Assembly (NCBI GenBank): GCA_902567095.1
Contig: CACFLG010000002.1
Coordinates: forward strand, 1 to 64,000
Reading direction: 5' to 3'
DNA from: an uncultured OM182 clade bacterium
GTDB taxonomy: Bacteria > Pseudomonadota > Gammaproteobacteria > Pseudomonadales > Azotimanducaceae
Length of the DNA stretch: 64,000 nucleotides
The notes beneath the pieces are model-generated. The model had not been told where the DNA came from. It was given only the letters and a program-made list of their open reading frames with translations, and did no database searches. Within the stretch, counting starts at the first letter, position 1; every line of letters begins with the position of its first letter. Both the position numbers and the translations under genes were made by a program. This document shows positions 47,432 through 57,596 of this stretch, piece after piece.

Positions 47432-48532
47432 CTATAGTTTCATAGGCATAACAACATATAAAAATTGGTCAACGTCGGGGTCCTCTAATATAGCGCTGCT
47501 GTTAGAGTCATGCAGCGTAATTTTTACCTTCTCATTATCTACAACGTTTAAAACGTCTTGCAGATAACTGACATTAAAACCTATCTGGAGCTCTTCACCT
47601 TGGTAATCCACACTAATACTTTCTTCAGCCTCCTCTTGCTCAGGGTTATTGGCGGATAATTCAATCTGGGCATTAGACAAATTTAGACGAATACCGCGAA
47701 ATTTCTCGTTTGAAAGGATTGAGGTCCTATTCAATGCCTGTCGTAATTCATCCCTTTCCGCTAAAACAACCTTACTTCCGTCTTTCGGGATAACCCTTTG
47801 ATAATCAGGAAACTTCCCATCGACTAACTTTGTCGCAAAAGTATAACTATCCGACAGGACTTTTAAATTTGCCTGAGAAAACTCTATTTTTACGCTGCCC
47901 CCCAGCTCAGGTAACAGTCTTTGTAACTCCAAAACGGCTTTCCTAGGGACAATTACCTGAACCTCTTTTTCGTTCAACCCCGCCTGCTGGATATTACTTA
48001 ACGCTAACCTGTGTCCATCGGTAGCTACCGCTCGCAGAAAATTTTGTCCAGACTCGATTAACATCCCGTTAAGGAAGAATCGAACATCTTGGTGCGCCAT
48101 AGCGAAGCTAGTTTTATCAAGAAGCAACTTGAATTCTTTTGCATCTGCCTCGACAGTCAAATTAGGCTCACTCTCATCGAAACTAGGAAAATCATCCGCA
48201 GGCAAAGTTGAAAGCGTAGAACGAAAACGTCCCGACTTTAGCTCCAAACGATTCTGCTTTAAGGAAAAATCTATCTTCGCTTGGTCTGGGATCTCTTTAC
48301 ATATATCGAAAAGTTTTCGCGCAGGGACTGTTACCAAGCCCTCCTCTTCTGCAGAAACCTCAACGTATGTTTTAAGCTCTATTTCTAAATCTGTTCCCGT
48401 AATTAACAGCTTTCCATTTTGTATTTCTAACAAAAGGTTCTGAAGAATTGGCAGCGCCTGTCTTCTCTCAACGACTCCTGAAACCTGTTGTATAGGTCTT
48501 AATAGAGAGTCTCGATCAACTGAAAATTTCAT
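47432..48532 (-). CDS. dnaN: DNA polymerase III sliding clamp (beta subunit)
   Basis: Ring-shaped processivity factor, 366 residues with three repeats of the clamp fold. It begins MKFSVDRDSLLRPIQQVSGVV, has ILQNLLLEI and ATDGHRLAL in the expected places, and ends in QFLYVVMPMKL, the conserved C-terminus that includes part of the protein-binding pocket. It lies 66 nt after dnaA. Downstream is a 250-nt gap to recF in which I see only a weak AAGCT/AGCTT hairpin (near 47409-47427, no T-run) and no open frame. Confidence 0.98.
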   Translation of the reverse strand: MKFSVDRDSLLRPIQQVSGVVERRQALPILQNLLLEIQNGKLLITGTDLEIELKTYVEVSAEEEGLVTVPARKLFDICKEIPDQAKIDFSLKQNRLELKSGRFRSTLSTLPADDFPSFDESEPNLTVEADAKEFKLLLDKTSFAMAHQDVRFFLNGMLIESGQNFLRAVATDGHRLALSNIQQAGLNEKEVQVIVPRKAVLELQRLLPELGGSVKIEFSQANLKVLSDSYTFATKLVDGKFPDYQRVIPKDGSKVVLAERDELRQALNRTSILSNEKFRGIRLNLSNAQIELSANNPEQEEAEESISVDYQGEELQIGFNVSYLQDVLNVVDNEKVKITLHDSNSSAILEDPDVDQFLYVVMPMKL

Positions 48533-48598
48533 GAGATTTTTCCTAGTTCATTTAAATAGTAAGCGTTTACTTTTTTATGCATCTGAACTGACTTTTAG

Positions 48599-49939
48599 TT
48601 AAGAGGTCAGCATTCTAAGTAAATTATTGTAATCTTCCCGAATATCGTTGTTGAATTCTCTTAGTTCTTCAATCTTTCTACAAGCATGAAGAACTGTAGT
48701 GTGATCCCGTCCACCAAACGAATCTCCGATCTCCGGTAGACTATGGGTTGTAATCTCCTTTGATATAGCCATTGCTAACTGCCTCGGCCTCGCTATAGAC
48801 CTGGTTCTTTTCTTCGAATTTAACTCTCCCACCCTAACCTTATAATAATCTGCCACTGTCTTTTGGATGTTTTCGATACTTACTTGACGATCTTGTATCG
48901 CTATTAGATCCCTAAGCGCGTCCCTTGCCTGCTCGATATTAATTTCTCGGCCAGTAAACTTTGCGTTAGCAATCACCCTTTTTAGAGCTCCTTCCAATTC
49001 CCGCACATTTGATCTGATTCTCTCTCCGAGGAAGAAAGCAGTGTCACTGGGCAGCAAAACTCCCTCCAACTCTGCTTTCTTCATCAAAATTGCTACTCTT
49101 GTCTCTAGTTCTGGTGGCTCTACTGGAGCGGTCATACCCCAAACGAACCTACTCTCCAATCTTTCCTCTAAACCTTCTATTTCCTTTGGATAACGATCAC
49201 AGGTCAAAACGATCTGACTTCCATCTTCTTGTAGTCGATTAAATACATGAAAAAATTCTTCCTGTGTTTTCATCCCTTTTGCTAGAAATTGTATATCGTC
49301 CATCAATAGGACGTTGACAGTACGGTAGTATTGAGTGAAATCTGCCATTTTCCCTCTCTCGATAGCCCGTACCATATCTTCCATAAATCTCTGGGAATAC
49401 ATATAAGCCACTTTTAACGATGGGTGACGTTCTGCTATCGAGTTTCCAACTGCATGCATGAGATGTGTTTTCCCTAAACCAACCCCACCATACAAAAGAA
49501 GAGGGTTATAGGAAGAGCCTCCTACATTCTCTGATACCTGCAGCGCTGCAGCCCTCGCCAATTGATTCGATCGCCCTTCAACAAAAGAATCGAAAGTAAA
49601 CTCTTTGTTGAGTTCTAGGAGAGGGAAGAATTTTTCTCTGGTCGCGAAAGTATTTGAATTCGATGAAGGCCTCAATGACGGTGTTTTTTTCTCCAAATCG
49701 CTACCACCAATCTCAATTCTTAATTCGTTATCAATAAGCCCATATTGGCTTAAAAGCTCTTTTATTCGCGATAGGTAATCTCGATCGATCTTATCTCTTA
49801 TAAATTTATTAGGTGCCAAAAGGCAAATATCTGAATTTTCTTTTACTAGCTGCAACGGCAGTATCCAAGTCTTAAACTCACTGCCTGGCAACTCTACCCT
49901 CATATCAGCCAAACACTGAGCCCACACCTTCTCAGACAA
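48599..49939 (-). CDS. dnaA: Chromosomal replication initiator DnaA
   Basis: AAA+ initiator that melts oriC. 446 residues: N-terminal domain I (about 1-80), short linker, AAA+ domain with GGVGLGKTHLMHA (151-163) and LLMDDIQF, and the DNA-binding domain with the signature RDHTTVLHACRKIEEL. Translation starts at TTG (49939), strongly supported by GAGAGG 7 nt upstream and the correct N-terminal length. A TTG start may keep the level of the initiator low; that is inference. Confidence 0.98.
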   Translation of the reverse strand: MSEKVWAQCLADMRVELPGSEFKTWILPLQLVKENSDICLLAPNKFIRDKIDRDYLSRIKELLSQYGLIDNELRIEIGGSDLEKKTPSLRPSSNSNTFATREKFFPLLELNKEFTFDSFVEGRSNQLARAAALQVSENVGGSSYNPLLLYGGVGLGKTHLMHAVGNSIAERHPSLKVAYMYSQRFMEDMVRAIERGKMADFTQYYRTVNVLLMDDIQFLAKGMKTQEEFFHVFNRLQEDGSQIVLTCDRYPKEIEGLEERLESRFVWGMTAPVEPPELETRVAILMKKAELEGVLLPSDTAFFLGERIRSNVRELEGALKRVIANAKFTGREINIEQARDALRDLIAIQDRQVSIENIQKTVADYYKVRVGELNSKKRTRSIARPRQLAMAISKEITTHSLPEIGDSFGGRDHTTVLHACRKIEELREFNNDIREDYNNLLRMLTS

Positions 49940-50131
49940 AATTTACCTCTCAGAAACATTAAAAAGTGAAGAATCTTTAAACGACCAGATTACTGCGCGT
50001 GATTCTAGAAACACTAGAAGATGGTAACCTTAAAACAACTCCCACGACAACAGAATTTTCCTGATAGAGGGAAAAAAAATACTATTATCATAAGCTTATA
50101 GGATTAACGTGTTAAAAAAGCGTTGCTTACT

Positions 50132-50207
50132 TGTGGAAAACTTGTGGAAAAAGTTTGTTAAAAAAGGAAAAGTGGATAACCCTTTTATTTTAGAGACTTT
50201 GTCCACA
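50132..50207. promoter_or_regulatory. DnaA-box cluster
   Basis: Four 9-mers close to TTATNCACA within 76 nt. Two are exact matches to TTWTNCACA on the minus strand (TTTTCCACA, tandem, 11 nt apart, so on the same DNA face); one is TTATCCACT and one, inverted, is TTGTCCACA, each with one mismatch. Confidence 0.75.
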
Positions 50208-50367
50208 AGTTATAAAAATGTTCCTAACCGGTTATGTTTCTTTTTTCCCACGCGGAGGGCATTGATCTAACTAGGATTTTATCGTTTCTTAACAGCAAAA
50301 ACTTGCCTAATAAAAACAATAATAATAATTACTTAAGAAGTATTAATTATATTAATAGGAACCATGT

Positions 50368-50397
50368 TTGACGTTAGTACACATACTAATTTAGAAT
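50368..50397 (+). promoter_or_regulatory. Promoter of the rpmH-rnpA operon
   Basis: TTGACG (50368-50373), 18-nt spacer, TAGAAT (50392-50397): five of six consensus bases in each hexamer, ending 36 nt before the rpmH ATG. It lies at the right edge of oriC, so transcription from it runs away from the origin. Confidence 0.6.
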
Positions 50398-50433
50398 CTG
50401 CTCCGCACAACATAGTCTATCCGGTAAGAAACG

Positions 50434-50568
50434 ATGAAAAGAACTTTTCAACCAAGTGTATTAAAACGCAAACGTACTCATGGCTTTAGATCTAGAATGT
50501 CAACTAGAGCCGGTAGATTATTATTAAATAGAAGAAGAGCTAAAGGAAGAAAACGCCTATCAGCGTAG
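50434..50568 (+). CDS. rpmH: 50S ribosomal protein L34
   Basis: 44 residues, too short for many gene callers. The sequence is canonical L34: it starts [20 protein letters not shown] and is almost one-third Arg and Lys. GGTAAGA precedes the ATG. It heads the conserved rpmH-rnpA-yidD-yidC-mnmE run to the right of oriC. Confidence 0.97.
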   Translation: MKRTFQPSVLKRKRTHGFRSRMSTRAGRLLLNRRRAKGRKRLSA

Positions 50569-50632
50569 TGCTAAGAGTTTTGTAAGTTTACTATATACCT
50601 TTCCTCTACCTAATCTGTGAGTATGCCGAGAG

Positions 50633-50992
50633 GTGAATCAAAGATTCTCTAGTAAAAACAGACTAGCCAATACAGCTCAGTTCGATGAGGTATTCAAAAA
50701 GTCTAACAAAACTCTAAAGACCAAAGAGTTCCTGTTTCTACTGAAGGGTAACCTAATGGAAGAAAATCGGCTTGGCATAATTGTTGGCAAAAAACACGTT
50801 TACCTATCAGTTGAAAGAAACAGATTAAGACGTTTAATCAGAGAGGGCTTTCGGACTATATTGAAACCGGGATTAGGAATAGACTTAATCGTTCTGGTTA
50901 GACCAGGAATTAATAAGAATAAAAACCACTGGCTTTTGTTAAAGAACCTTTTCCTCTTAGTCAATTCAGAAGAACTAGGTAATAAACTTTGA
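50633..50992 (+). CDS. rnpA: Ribonuclease P protein component
   Basis: Basic protein cofactor of the RNase P ribozyme that trims the 5' ends of tRNAs. 119 residues; the signature [13 protein letters not shown] and the N-terminal [14 protein letters not shown] are present. The start is GTG at 50633, 64 nt after rpmH, preceded closely by GAGAG. Its TGA overlaps the TTG start of yidD. Confidence 0.95.
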   Translation: MNQRFSSKNRLANTAQFDEVFKKSNKTLKTKEFLFLLKGNLMEENRLGIIVGKKHVYLSVERNRLRRLIREGFRTILKPGLGIDLIVLVRPGINKNKNHWLLLKNLFLLVNSEELGNKL

Positions 50993-51219
50993 AATATATC
51001 CTTTTACTTTTAATAAAAGCTTATAAATATTCACTATCTTTTTTTTTAGGAAGACAATGTAGATTTTATCCAAGTTGTTCATCTTATGCCTATGAAGCTA
51101 TCGATACTTACGGTTCAGTTAAAGGTTTAGCACTTAGTTTGAAACGAATTACACGATGCCATCCACTCTGCGAAGGCGGATATGACCCTGTACCACTAAA
51201 AACAGAAGGACAAAACTGA
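50989..51219 (+). CDS. yidD: Membrane protein insertion efficiency factor YidD
   Basis: 76 residues with the family block [18 protein letters not shown] and [17 protein letters not shown], including conserved cysteines, preceded by a short amphipathic helix. It assists YidC-dependent insertion of membrane proteins. The start is TTG at 50989, overlapping the rnpA stop; the yidC ATG follows its stop with no gap. Confidence 0.95.
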   Translation: MKYILLLLIKAYKYSLSFFLGRQCRFYPSCSSYAYEAIDTYGSVKGLALSLKRITRCHPLCEGGYDPVPLKTEGQN

Positions 51220-52899
51220 ATGGATTATCAAAGAGTTGCTATCCTTTTTGGTTTGGCGGTTACTTCTTACCTACTAGTCTTGGCTTGGAATGAAGATTAC
51301 GGTAGCGCAAGTAAAGTTGACAATGTAGTAGAGGTCGTGAATAAAAACTCACAGGAAAGTCTCGAAGAAACACCAAGCTTAAGCAACCTTGGTGATGAAG
51401 ATTTTATCCCGAGAATAACAACCCAAGATTCATTCAGCGAAAGCACTGAGAAAGAGAAAGAATTTTATAGTCCATTTATAACTATTTCGACAGACGTTTT
51501 TGATTTAAAGATAGCTTTGAATGGCGGAGATATTATTAGTGTTGCCCTCCGTGAATATCCGCAGGATCTTGATGATCCTAAAAACCCATTTGTGCTCGTT
51601 GACCCCAGGAATTCCTATGCAGCTCAGACTGGATTAATAGGTCAAAACGGCACTGACAAGAACGGTGTTAGACCTACTTTTAGAAGTTCGAAGACCGATT
51701 ACACAATAGGAACGGCTGATGAACTTGTAGTTGAGTTGTTCCATACACAGGAAAATGGAACCGAAATAAAGAAAGTTTTTACATTTAGACGGGGGGATTA
51801 TTTAGCGAACGTATCTTACAAAATAAGCAATAGATCATACGAATCATGGATAGGCGCGATGTATGCCCAAATTAAACGGGATGGAAAAGTGCCAGCTGGT
51901 TTTGAAGGAAATTTTATGGGTATGCAGCCTTTCGTAGGGGCGGCTACCAGAACCAAAGACCAGATCTTTAAAAAAATAGAATTTGATGATCTAAATGAAG
52001 CACCGTTTCGAGTGACGAGAGCGGAAGGTTATATGGCTATGGTGCAGCATTATTTTATCACAGCTTGGGCGCCAACTGATAAAGCTGCTTTGCAGAACTA
52101 TTATGCGAGGAAACTAGCATCCACCGGTGTTTACTTGATGGGACTTACTACTCAGCCAATTTCGATAGCGCCCGGAGATCAGGAAGAAATATCGATAAGT
52201 TTTTATGCTGGACCTAAAGATCAGTATAGATTGCAGGAAATAGCTACAGGCCTTGATCTCACTGTGGATTATGGTTTTCTCTGGTGGTTATCTCAGCCTC
52301 TCTTTTATCTTCTTACATATGTGCATGGATTAGTTGGCAATTGGGGATTGGCAATCATCGGACTAACTTTAATAGTAAAGTTGTTACTCTGGCCGTTATC
52401 AGCCTCTGGTTATCGGTCTATGGCTAAGATGCGAAAGCTTAGTCCTGAAATGGCCAGATTAAAGGAGCGGCACGGAGAAGATAGGCAAGCATTTTCTCAA
52501 GCAATGATGGAGCTCTATAAAAAAGAGGGCACAAATCCACTCGGCGGATGTTTCCCTATCCTACTGCAAATGCCAGTGTTTTTAGCGCTTTATTGGACGT
52601 TAATGGAAAGTGTAGAGTTGCGACAAGCACCTTTTGTTTTTTGGATAAAAGATCTTTCTGTTATGGACCCCTATTTTGTTTTGCCGATTTTGATGGGTGT
52701 TTCAATGTACCTTACTCAGAGAATGCAGCCTGAGCCACCAGACCCAGTGCAAGCGGCTGTATTCAAGTACATGCCCGTAATTTTTACGTTTTTGTTTCTA
52801 TGGTTCCCCGCAGGTCTGGTGCTCTACTGGCTAGTCAATAATGTTCTTTCTATTCTTCAACAATGGTTCGTGACACGCCAACTAGAAAAATCAAGCTAG
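51220..52899 (+). CDS. yidC: Membrane protein insertase YidC
   Basis: 559 residues, Gram-negative type: N-terminal membrane helix (about 5-23), a large periplasmic beta-sandwich domain (about 60-335), and the conserved five-helix insertase core (about 345-545) with NWGLAIIGLTLIVKLLLWPL and GGCFPILLQMPVFLALYW. It inserts proteins such as the ATP synthase c and a subunits encoded 7 kb downstream. Confidence 0.98.
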   Translation: MDYQRVAILFGLAVTSYLLVLAWNEDYGSASKVDNVVEVVNKNSQESLEETPSLSNLGDEDFIPRITTQDSFSESTEKEKEFYSPFITISTDVFDLKIALNGGDIISVALREYPQDLDDPKNPFVLVDPRNSYAAQTGLIGQNGTDKNGVRPTFRSSKTDYTIGTADELVVELFHTQENGTEIKKVFTFRRGDYLANVSYKISNRSYESWIGAMYAQIKRDGKVPAGFEGNFMGMQPFVGAATRTKDQIFKKIEFDDLNEAPFRVTRAEGYMAMVQHYFITAWAPTDKAALQNYYARKLASTGVYLMGLTTQPISIAPGDQEEISISFYAGPKDQYRLQEIATGLDLTVDYGFLWWLSQPLFYLLTYVHGLVGNWGLAIIGLTLIVKLLLWPLSASGYRSMAKMRKLSPEMARLKERHGEDRQAFSQAMMELYKKEGTNPLGGCFPILLQMPVFLALYWTLMESVELRQAPFVFWIKDLSVMDPYFVLPILMGVSMYLTQRMQPEPPDPVQAAVFKYMPVIFTFLFLWFPAGLVLYWLVNNVLSILQQWFVTRQLEKSS

Positions 52900-52912
52900 A
52901 AAGGAACTAACT

Positions 52913-54247
52913 ATGGCCTACATCAAAGATACGATTGCGGCCATAGCGACTCCACCAGGAAAAGGCGGTGTGGGCATTGTTCGTATATCAGGTCCTGTGG
53001 CGGTTCGGATCGGTAAAGAAATCTCAAAAAGAGAAACGGAGCCTAGAGTAGCAACCCTTGTCAGTTTTTATGATGACCGAGGAAGGACTATCGACCAAGG
53101 ATTGTTGATTTGCTTTCAGGGCCCCCATTCGTTCACGGGAGAGGATCTAATCGAACTCCAAGGACATGGAGGTCCTGTTGTAATGGATCTTTTGTTAAAA
53201 AGAGCGATTCAATTGGGAGCGAGACAAGCTGGCCCTGGAGAATTCAGTCAGAGAGCTTTTCTCAATGACAAAATTGATCTTGTTCAAGCTGAGGCTATAG
53301 CTGACTTGATCAATAGCTCGAGTGAGCAGGCTGCGCTCGGGTCAATGAGGTCCCTACAAGGGGATTTCTCAAACCAAATTAATTCCACATTAAAGAAACT
53401 CGTACAACTTCGAGTTTTAGTCGAAGCAGCAGCGGACTTCCCTGAGGATGGGATAGAAGCGGAGATTAATAAGGATGAAAAAGAGAAATTGAAATATCTG
53501 TTAAATCAGCTAGATCAGCTTCTGGAAGGTGCAAAGGAAGGACATGCTTTTTCGCAGGGCGTTTCGTTAGTTCTTACCGGAAAACCAAACGCTGGAAAAT
53601 CGAGCTTGATGAATGCTTTATGCAAGAGAGATGTTTCAATAGTTACCGAGATTCCAGGGACAACAAGAGATGTAGTGAGGGAAGACGCGATAATAGAAGG
53701 CGTAACCTTTAGGATCTTAGATACAGCGGGAACAAGACAGGCAAAAAATAAAATCGAGGCTGAGGGTGTCAAAAGGGCACTTAAAGAAGTAGAGCGGGCA
53801 GACATTGTTTTGAATCTAGTTGACGTGAGTGAAAATATAGAACTCGAAATGATGGAAGAGCTTGAAAAAAATAAGCGAGCCAAGGAAATAGTGGTTTACA
53901 ATAAGGTAGATCTTTTACACAAAAAATCGATTCCGAGTAGCTTTCAGTGTGTTTCAGTAAAAACTGGCGGTGGTTTACAAAAGCTAAAAAAAAGATTAAT
54001 TAAAGAGCTAGGAGTTCTTAGCGGTGGAGATTCAATTTTTAGTGCAAGACGCAGGCATATCACAGCAATAGAACAAGCGCGCATTCATATTCTTGAAGCT
54101 ATAGGTTTTATAGGTATAGAAAACCAGATTGATCTTCTTGCAGAAGAGCTAAGGTTGGCTCAGTTAGCTTTGGATTCGATTACGGGCACCTTTACATCCG
54201 ATGATTTGCTAGGAGAAATTTTTAACAATTTCTGCATCGGAAAGTGA
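52913..54247 (+). CDS. mnmE: tRNA uridine-34 modification GTPase MnmE
   Basis: With MnmG it makes the cmnm5/mnm5 group on wobble uridine. 444 residues: N-terminal folate-binding domain (about 1-120), helical domain, embedded G domain with GKPNAGKSSLMNAL, GTTRDVV, DTAGTRQ and NKVDL, and the functional C-terminal tail FCIGK with Cys441. It starts 13 nt after yidC. Confidence 0.98.
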   Translation: MAYIKDTIAAIATPPGKGGVGIVRISGPVAVRIGKEISKRETEPRVATLVSFYDDRGRTIDQGLLICFQGPHSFTGEDLIELQGHGGPVVMDLLLKRAIQLGARQAGPGEFSQRAFLNDKIDLVQAEAIADLINSSSEQAALGSMRSLQGDFSNQINSTLKKLVQLRVLVEAAADFPEDGIEAEINKDEKEKLKYLLNQLDQLLEGAKEGHAFSQGVSLVLTGKPNAGKSSLMNALCKRDVSIVTEIPGTTRDVVREDAIIEGVTFRILDTAGTRQAKNKIEAEGVKRALKEVERADIVLNLVDVSENIELEMMEELEKNKRAKEIVVYNKVDLLHKKSIPSSFQCVSVKTGGGLQKLKKRLIKELGVLSGGDSIFSARRRHITAIEQARIHILEAIGFIGIENQIDLLAEELRLAQLALDSITGTFTSDDLLGEIFNNFCIGK

Positions 54248-54316
54248 CATAATAAATCAAGTTGACCGCTACATTTTGAGTATAAAAACGGTCTAAAACT
54301 TCAATTAGAGATTCTT

Positions 54317-56188
54317 ATGAAAGCATTCGATGTGATCGTTGTAGGAGGGGGACATGCTGGCACAGAGGCGGCTTTAGCATCTGCCCGGGCCGGGGCTAGT
54401 ACTTTGCTGCTTACTCAAAACATCGAAACGATTGGTCAAATGTCGTGCAATCCTGCCATTGGAGGTATAGGAAAGAGCCATTTGGTTAAAGAGATTGATG
54501 CCCTTGGTGGGGCCATGGGGATTGCTGCTGATCGCGCTGGGATTCATTGGAGGATACTTAATTCCCGAAAAGGACCTGCCGTTCAAGCAACTAGAGCACA
54601 AGCAGATAGAGCTTTATATAAGGCTGCAATTCGTAAAATAGTTGAGACCCAAGTTGGGCTTTCAATATTTCAACAATCGGTTGTCGATCTAAGATTCAAG
54701 GGACAAAAGGTAGATTCTGTAATAACTGATAGTGGGTTAAGGATAAAAACCAAAGGGTTGGTTTTAACAGTTGGTACTTTCCTTGGTGGAGTTATTCATG
54801 TTGGCTTGAATAAGCAAACTGGCGGAAGAATGGGCGACGGCCCTTCTAACTTATTGGCCCAAAAATTGAGAGACATAGAGTTCGGCGTTGATCGCCTAAA
54901 AACCGGTACTCCGCCGAGAATCGACGGGAAGACTGTTAATTTTGGCCTGCTCGAAGAACAGCCAGGCGAGTCTCAGCGGCCCACTATGTCTTTTTTAGGA
55001 AAGCCAGAAGATCATCCACGACAAGTTCTCTGCCATATTGCTCATACCAATGAAAAAACTCATGACATAATTAGGAAGGGTTTAGACCGTTCTCCCCTTT
55101 TTACAGGCCAAATAGAAGGCGTTGGCCCGAGATACTGCCCTTCAATTGAAGATAAGATCGAAAGGTTTTCAGACAAGAATCAGCATCAGATTTTTATAGA
55201 GCCAGAAGGCCTAGGAACTCAGGAACTTTATCCTAATGGTATTAGCACAAGTTTACCCTACGATGTGCAATTGGACTTGGTTAGGTCGATTAAAGGTTTT
55301 GAAGATGCTCACATAACAAGACCAGGTTACGCCATTGAGTATGATTTTTTTGAACCAAGGAATCTTTACCCGAGTCTGCAAACAAAGAAAATCGTAGGTC
55401 TTTTTTTTGCAGGTCAGATTAATGGGACCACAGGGTATGAAGAGGCTGCTGCTCAAGGTCTAATAGCGGGGTTGAATGCGGCGCGCTTGTCCCAAGAAAA
55501 AGAGCCGTGGGTCCCAAAAAGAAGCGAAGCTTATGTGGGTGTGATGATCGACGATCTTGTCACAATGGGAACGAAAGAGCCTTATCGTATGTTCACTTCT
55601 CGAGCGGAATACCGATTAATTCTTCGCCAAGATAATGCTGATAGAAGACTAACTCCCAAGGGCCGAGAGCTGGGGATCATTGACGAAAAAAGATGGACAA
55701 AATTTTGCGAAAAGAGAGATCGAATAGACGAAATAAGCAAGAAAATAAAGAAAATCTTTATTTCGGCGGAGGACAAAAAAGTTAACGCCATGCTCAATAA
55801 ACCTTTAGGTAGGGAATATAGTGTTTTTGAAGTCATGAAACGCCCTGAAATTAAGGGGATGGCCTTATTGGAGGCAGCGGGTTTAAAAATGATTTCTTCA
55901 AGTGTCGCGGAACAGATAGAGATAGATTGCAAGTATCAGGGCTATATTAGTCGGCAGGAAAAAGAGGTGGAAAAAAACAAGTCTCACTTTGATCAGCCTA
56001 TTCCATCAGACTTTTGTTTTGATTCGATACCAGGCTTATCTAATGAAGCAAAACAGAAGTTAGCTCTAATAAAACCAAAGAACCTGGGACAGGCAGGACG
56101 TATCCCTGGTATGACCCCAGCTGCTGTCTCTCTTTTGATGGTCTATTTGAAAAAGGGAGACAGTATACAAAACGTGCAAGCTGATTGA
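54317..56188 (+). CDS. mnmG: tRNA uridine-34 modification enzyme MnmG (GidA)
   Basis: FAD-dependent partner of MnmE. 623 residues; FAD-binding [22 protein letters not shown], the signature [21 protein letters not shown] and [15 protein letters not shown], plus the C-terminal MnmE-binding helical domain. A 69-nt gap after mnmE includes GACCG/CGGTC arms around a TATAAA, without a clear terminator. Its stop overlaps rsmG by 4 nt. Confidence 0.98.
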   Translation: MKAFDVIVVGGGHAGTEAALASARAGASTLLLTQNIETIGQMSCNPAIGGIGKSHLVKEIDALGGAMGIAADRAGIHWRILNSRKGPAVQATRAQADRALYKAAIRKIVETQVGLSIFQQSVVDLRFKGQKVDSVITDSGLRIKTKGLVLTVGTFLGGVIHVGLNKQTGGRMGDGPSNLLAQKLRDIEFGVDRLKTGTPPRIDGKTVNFGLLEEQPGESQRPTMSFLGKPEDHPRQVLCHIAHTNEKTHDIIRKGLDRSPLFTGQIEGVGPRYCPSIEDKIERFSDKNQHQIFIEPEGLGTQELYPNGISTSLPYDVQLDLVRSIKGFEDAHITRPGYAIEYDFFEPRNLYPSLQTKKIVGLFFAGQINGTTGYEEAAAQGLIAGLNAARLSQEKEPWVPKRSEAYVGVMIDDLVTMGTKEPYRMFTSRAEYRLILRQDNADRRLTPKGRELGIIDEKRWTKFCEKRDRIDEISKKIKKIFISAEDKKVNAMLNKPLGREYSVFEVMKRPEIKGMALLEAAGLKMISSSVAEQIEIDCKYQGYISRQEKEVEKNKSHFDQPIPSDFCFDSIPGLSNEAKQKLALIKPKNLGQAGRIPGMTPAAVSLLMVYLKKGDSIQNVQAD

Positions 56189-56799
56189 TGTCTTTGGACA
56201 GCGCTATAAAAGATGGGCTGATTTCTTTAGGCCTTAGGCATACCGAAGCTTTTATTTCTAAGCTGGAGGCTTACCTTGTTTTACTTTCTAGGTGGAACAG
56301 AATCACTAATCTCTCCGGGATTAAAAGACTGACTGATATGGTTTCTGTGCACCTAATGGACTCTCTATCTGTTCACGCTTACCTTGAGGGAAAGACCATT
56401 TTAGATGTGGGGAGTGGTGCTGGCTTGCCTGGCATACCGCTAGCAATTTTGTACCCAAAAAAGTTTTTTACCCTGTTAGACTCGAATGGCAAGAAAACAA
56501 GATTTATGCGACAAGCGGTAATAGATTTGAAACTCGACAATGTTCAGATAATACAGGAAAGAGTAGAGGCTTTTCAGGGAGAGTTTGATCATGTTATTTC
56601 TAGAGCATTTAGCTCGCTAAAGAATTTTTTAGATTCTAGTGAGCGATTAGTGAAACCGGGCGGAACTCTATTGGCTATGAAAGGAGATAAAATGGAGCAG
56701 TTAAACAACAAAAAAATTAGCGTGTATCCATTATCTGTTCCTGAATTAAAATCCCCACGCCATTTATATGTGATTGAAAAACCTGCGAGGCTTATTTAG
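56185..56799 (+). CDS. rsmG: 16S rRNA guanine-527 N7-methyltransferase
   Basis: 204 residues; SAM-binding [21 protein letters not shown]-terminal [13 protein letters not shown] and a basic patch [14 protein letters not shown] typical of RsmG (GidB). Loss of this enzyme causes low-level streptomycin resistance in other bacteria. It overlaps mnmG by 4 nt; the last base of its TAG is the first base of the parA GTG. Confidence 0.97.
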   Translation: MMSLDSAIKDGLISLGLRHTEAFISKLEAYLVLLSRWNRITNLSGIKRLTDMVSVHLMDSLSVHAYLEGKTILDVGSGAGLPGIPLAILYPKKFFTLLDSNGKKTRFMRQAVIDLKLDNVQIIQERVEAFQGEFDHVISRAFSSLKNFLDSSERLVKPGGTLLAMKGDKMEQLNNKKISVYPLSVPELKSPRHLYVIEKPARLI

Positions 56800-57596
56800 T
56801 GACTATAGTATTTGCTGTTGCAAATCAGAAAGGAGGTGTTGGAAAGACGACCACCAGCGTTAACTTGGCTGCCTCGCTGGGATTGATGAACAGAGAGGTG
56901 CTACTTATAGACCTTGATCCTCAAGGAAATGCAACGATGGGGAGTGGGATGGAAAAAAAAGAACTTCCCCACTCAATTTATGATGTACTAATCGGAGAAA
57001 AATCAGCTGAGGAGAGTTTGGTTAAGGCAGAGGCCGCAGGCTACGATGTCCTTGGAGCAAACTCTGATCTAATAGGAGCGGAGATAGAACTGCTAGATTT
57101 GGATAGAAGAGAATATAGACTGAAAGATGCGCTATTAGGTTTTGGGGGCAAATATGATTTTATCGTATTAGACTGTCCGCCTGCATTGGGAGTTTTAACC
57201 TTGAACGGATTAGTTGCTTCAGACAGTGTTATCATACCTATGCAGTGCGAATACTATGCGCTTGAAGGTCTCACTGCACTTTTAGATACCATTGATAGGA
57301 TATCGTCCAGCCTAAACCCCAAACTCAAGGTTGAGGGACTGTTACGAACTATGTATGACCCACGCAACAGTTTAAGCAGAGACGTTTCTTTACATTTGAT
57401 AGACCATTTTGGTGATGCTGTTTACCGGACTATTGTCCCAAAAAATGTTCGGCTTGCTGAGGCTCCTAGTTATGGCGTTCCAGTGCACTTTTATGACAAA
57501 TATTCCAGAGGATCCAAGGCATACTTAGCTTTAGCTGGAGAGGTTCTGAACAGGCATCCAGAAGCGGCAAATAAAGGCGGAGAGAATGGTGATTAA
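56799..57596 (+). CDS. parA: Chromosome partitioning ATPase ParA (Soj)
   Basis: 265 residues; deviant Walker A KGGVGKTTTSVNLA with the signature lysine, DLDPQGNAT, and DCPPALGVLTLNGL. It forms ATP-dependent gradients on the nucleoid that move ParB-parS complexes. GTG start at 56799 overlaps the rsmG stop. The gene overlaps parB by 11 nt. Confidence 0.97.
   Translation: MTIVFAVANQKGGVGKTTTSVNLAASLGLMNREVLLIDLDPQGNATMGSGMEKKELPHSIYDVLIGEKSAEESLVKAEAAGYDVLGANSDLIGAEIELLDLDRREYRLKDALLGFGGKYDFIVLDCPPALGVLTLNGLVASDSVIIPMQCEYYALEGLTALLDTIDRISSSLNPKLKVEGLLRTMYDPRNSLSRDVSLHLIDHFGDAVYRTIVPKNVRLAEAPSYGVPVHFYDKYSRGSKAYLALAGEVLNRHPEAANKGGENGD

Larger units (their letters stand above)
49940..50433. other. 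oriC: Chromosomal replication origin (oriC) between dnaA and rpmH
   Basis: The 494-nt space between divergent dnaA and rpmH has no gene. It holds a DnaA-box cluster: TGTGGAAAA at 50132-50140 and again at 50143-50151 (11-nt period), AGTGGATAA at 50171-50179, all on the minus strand, and TTGTCCACA at 50199-50207 on the plus strand. To the right is an AT-rich stretch (about 50300-50360, with repeated AATAAT and ATTAAT) suited to unwinding. The dnaA-oriC-rpmH position is that of Pseudomonas. Confidence 0.85.

Noticed and set aside
54262..54286. TTGACC and TATAAA upstream of mnmG as a promoter
   Set aside because: Only 13 nt between the hexamers, too short for sigma-70. Not listed as a promoter.
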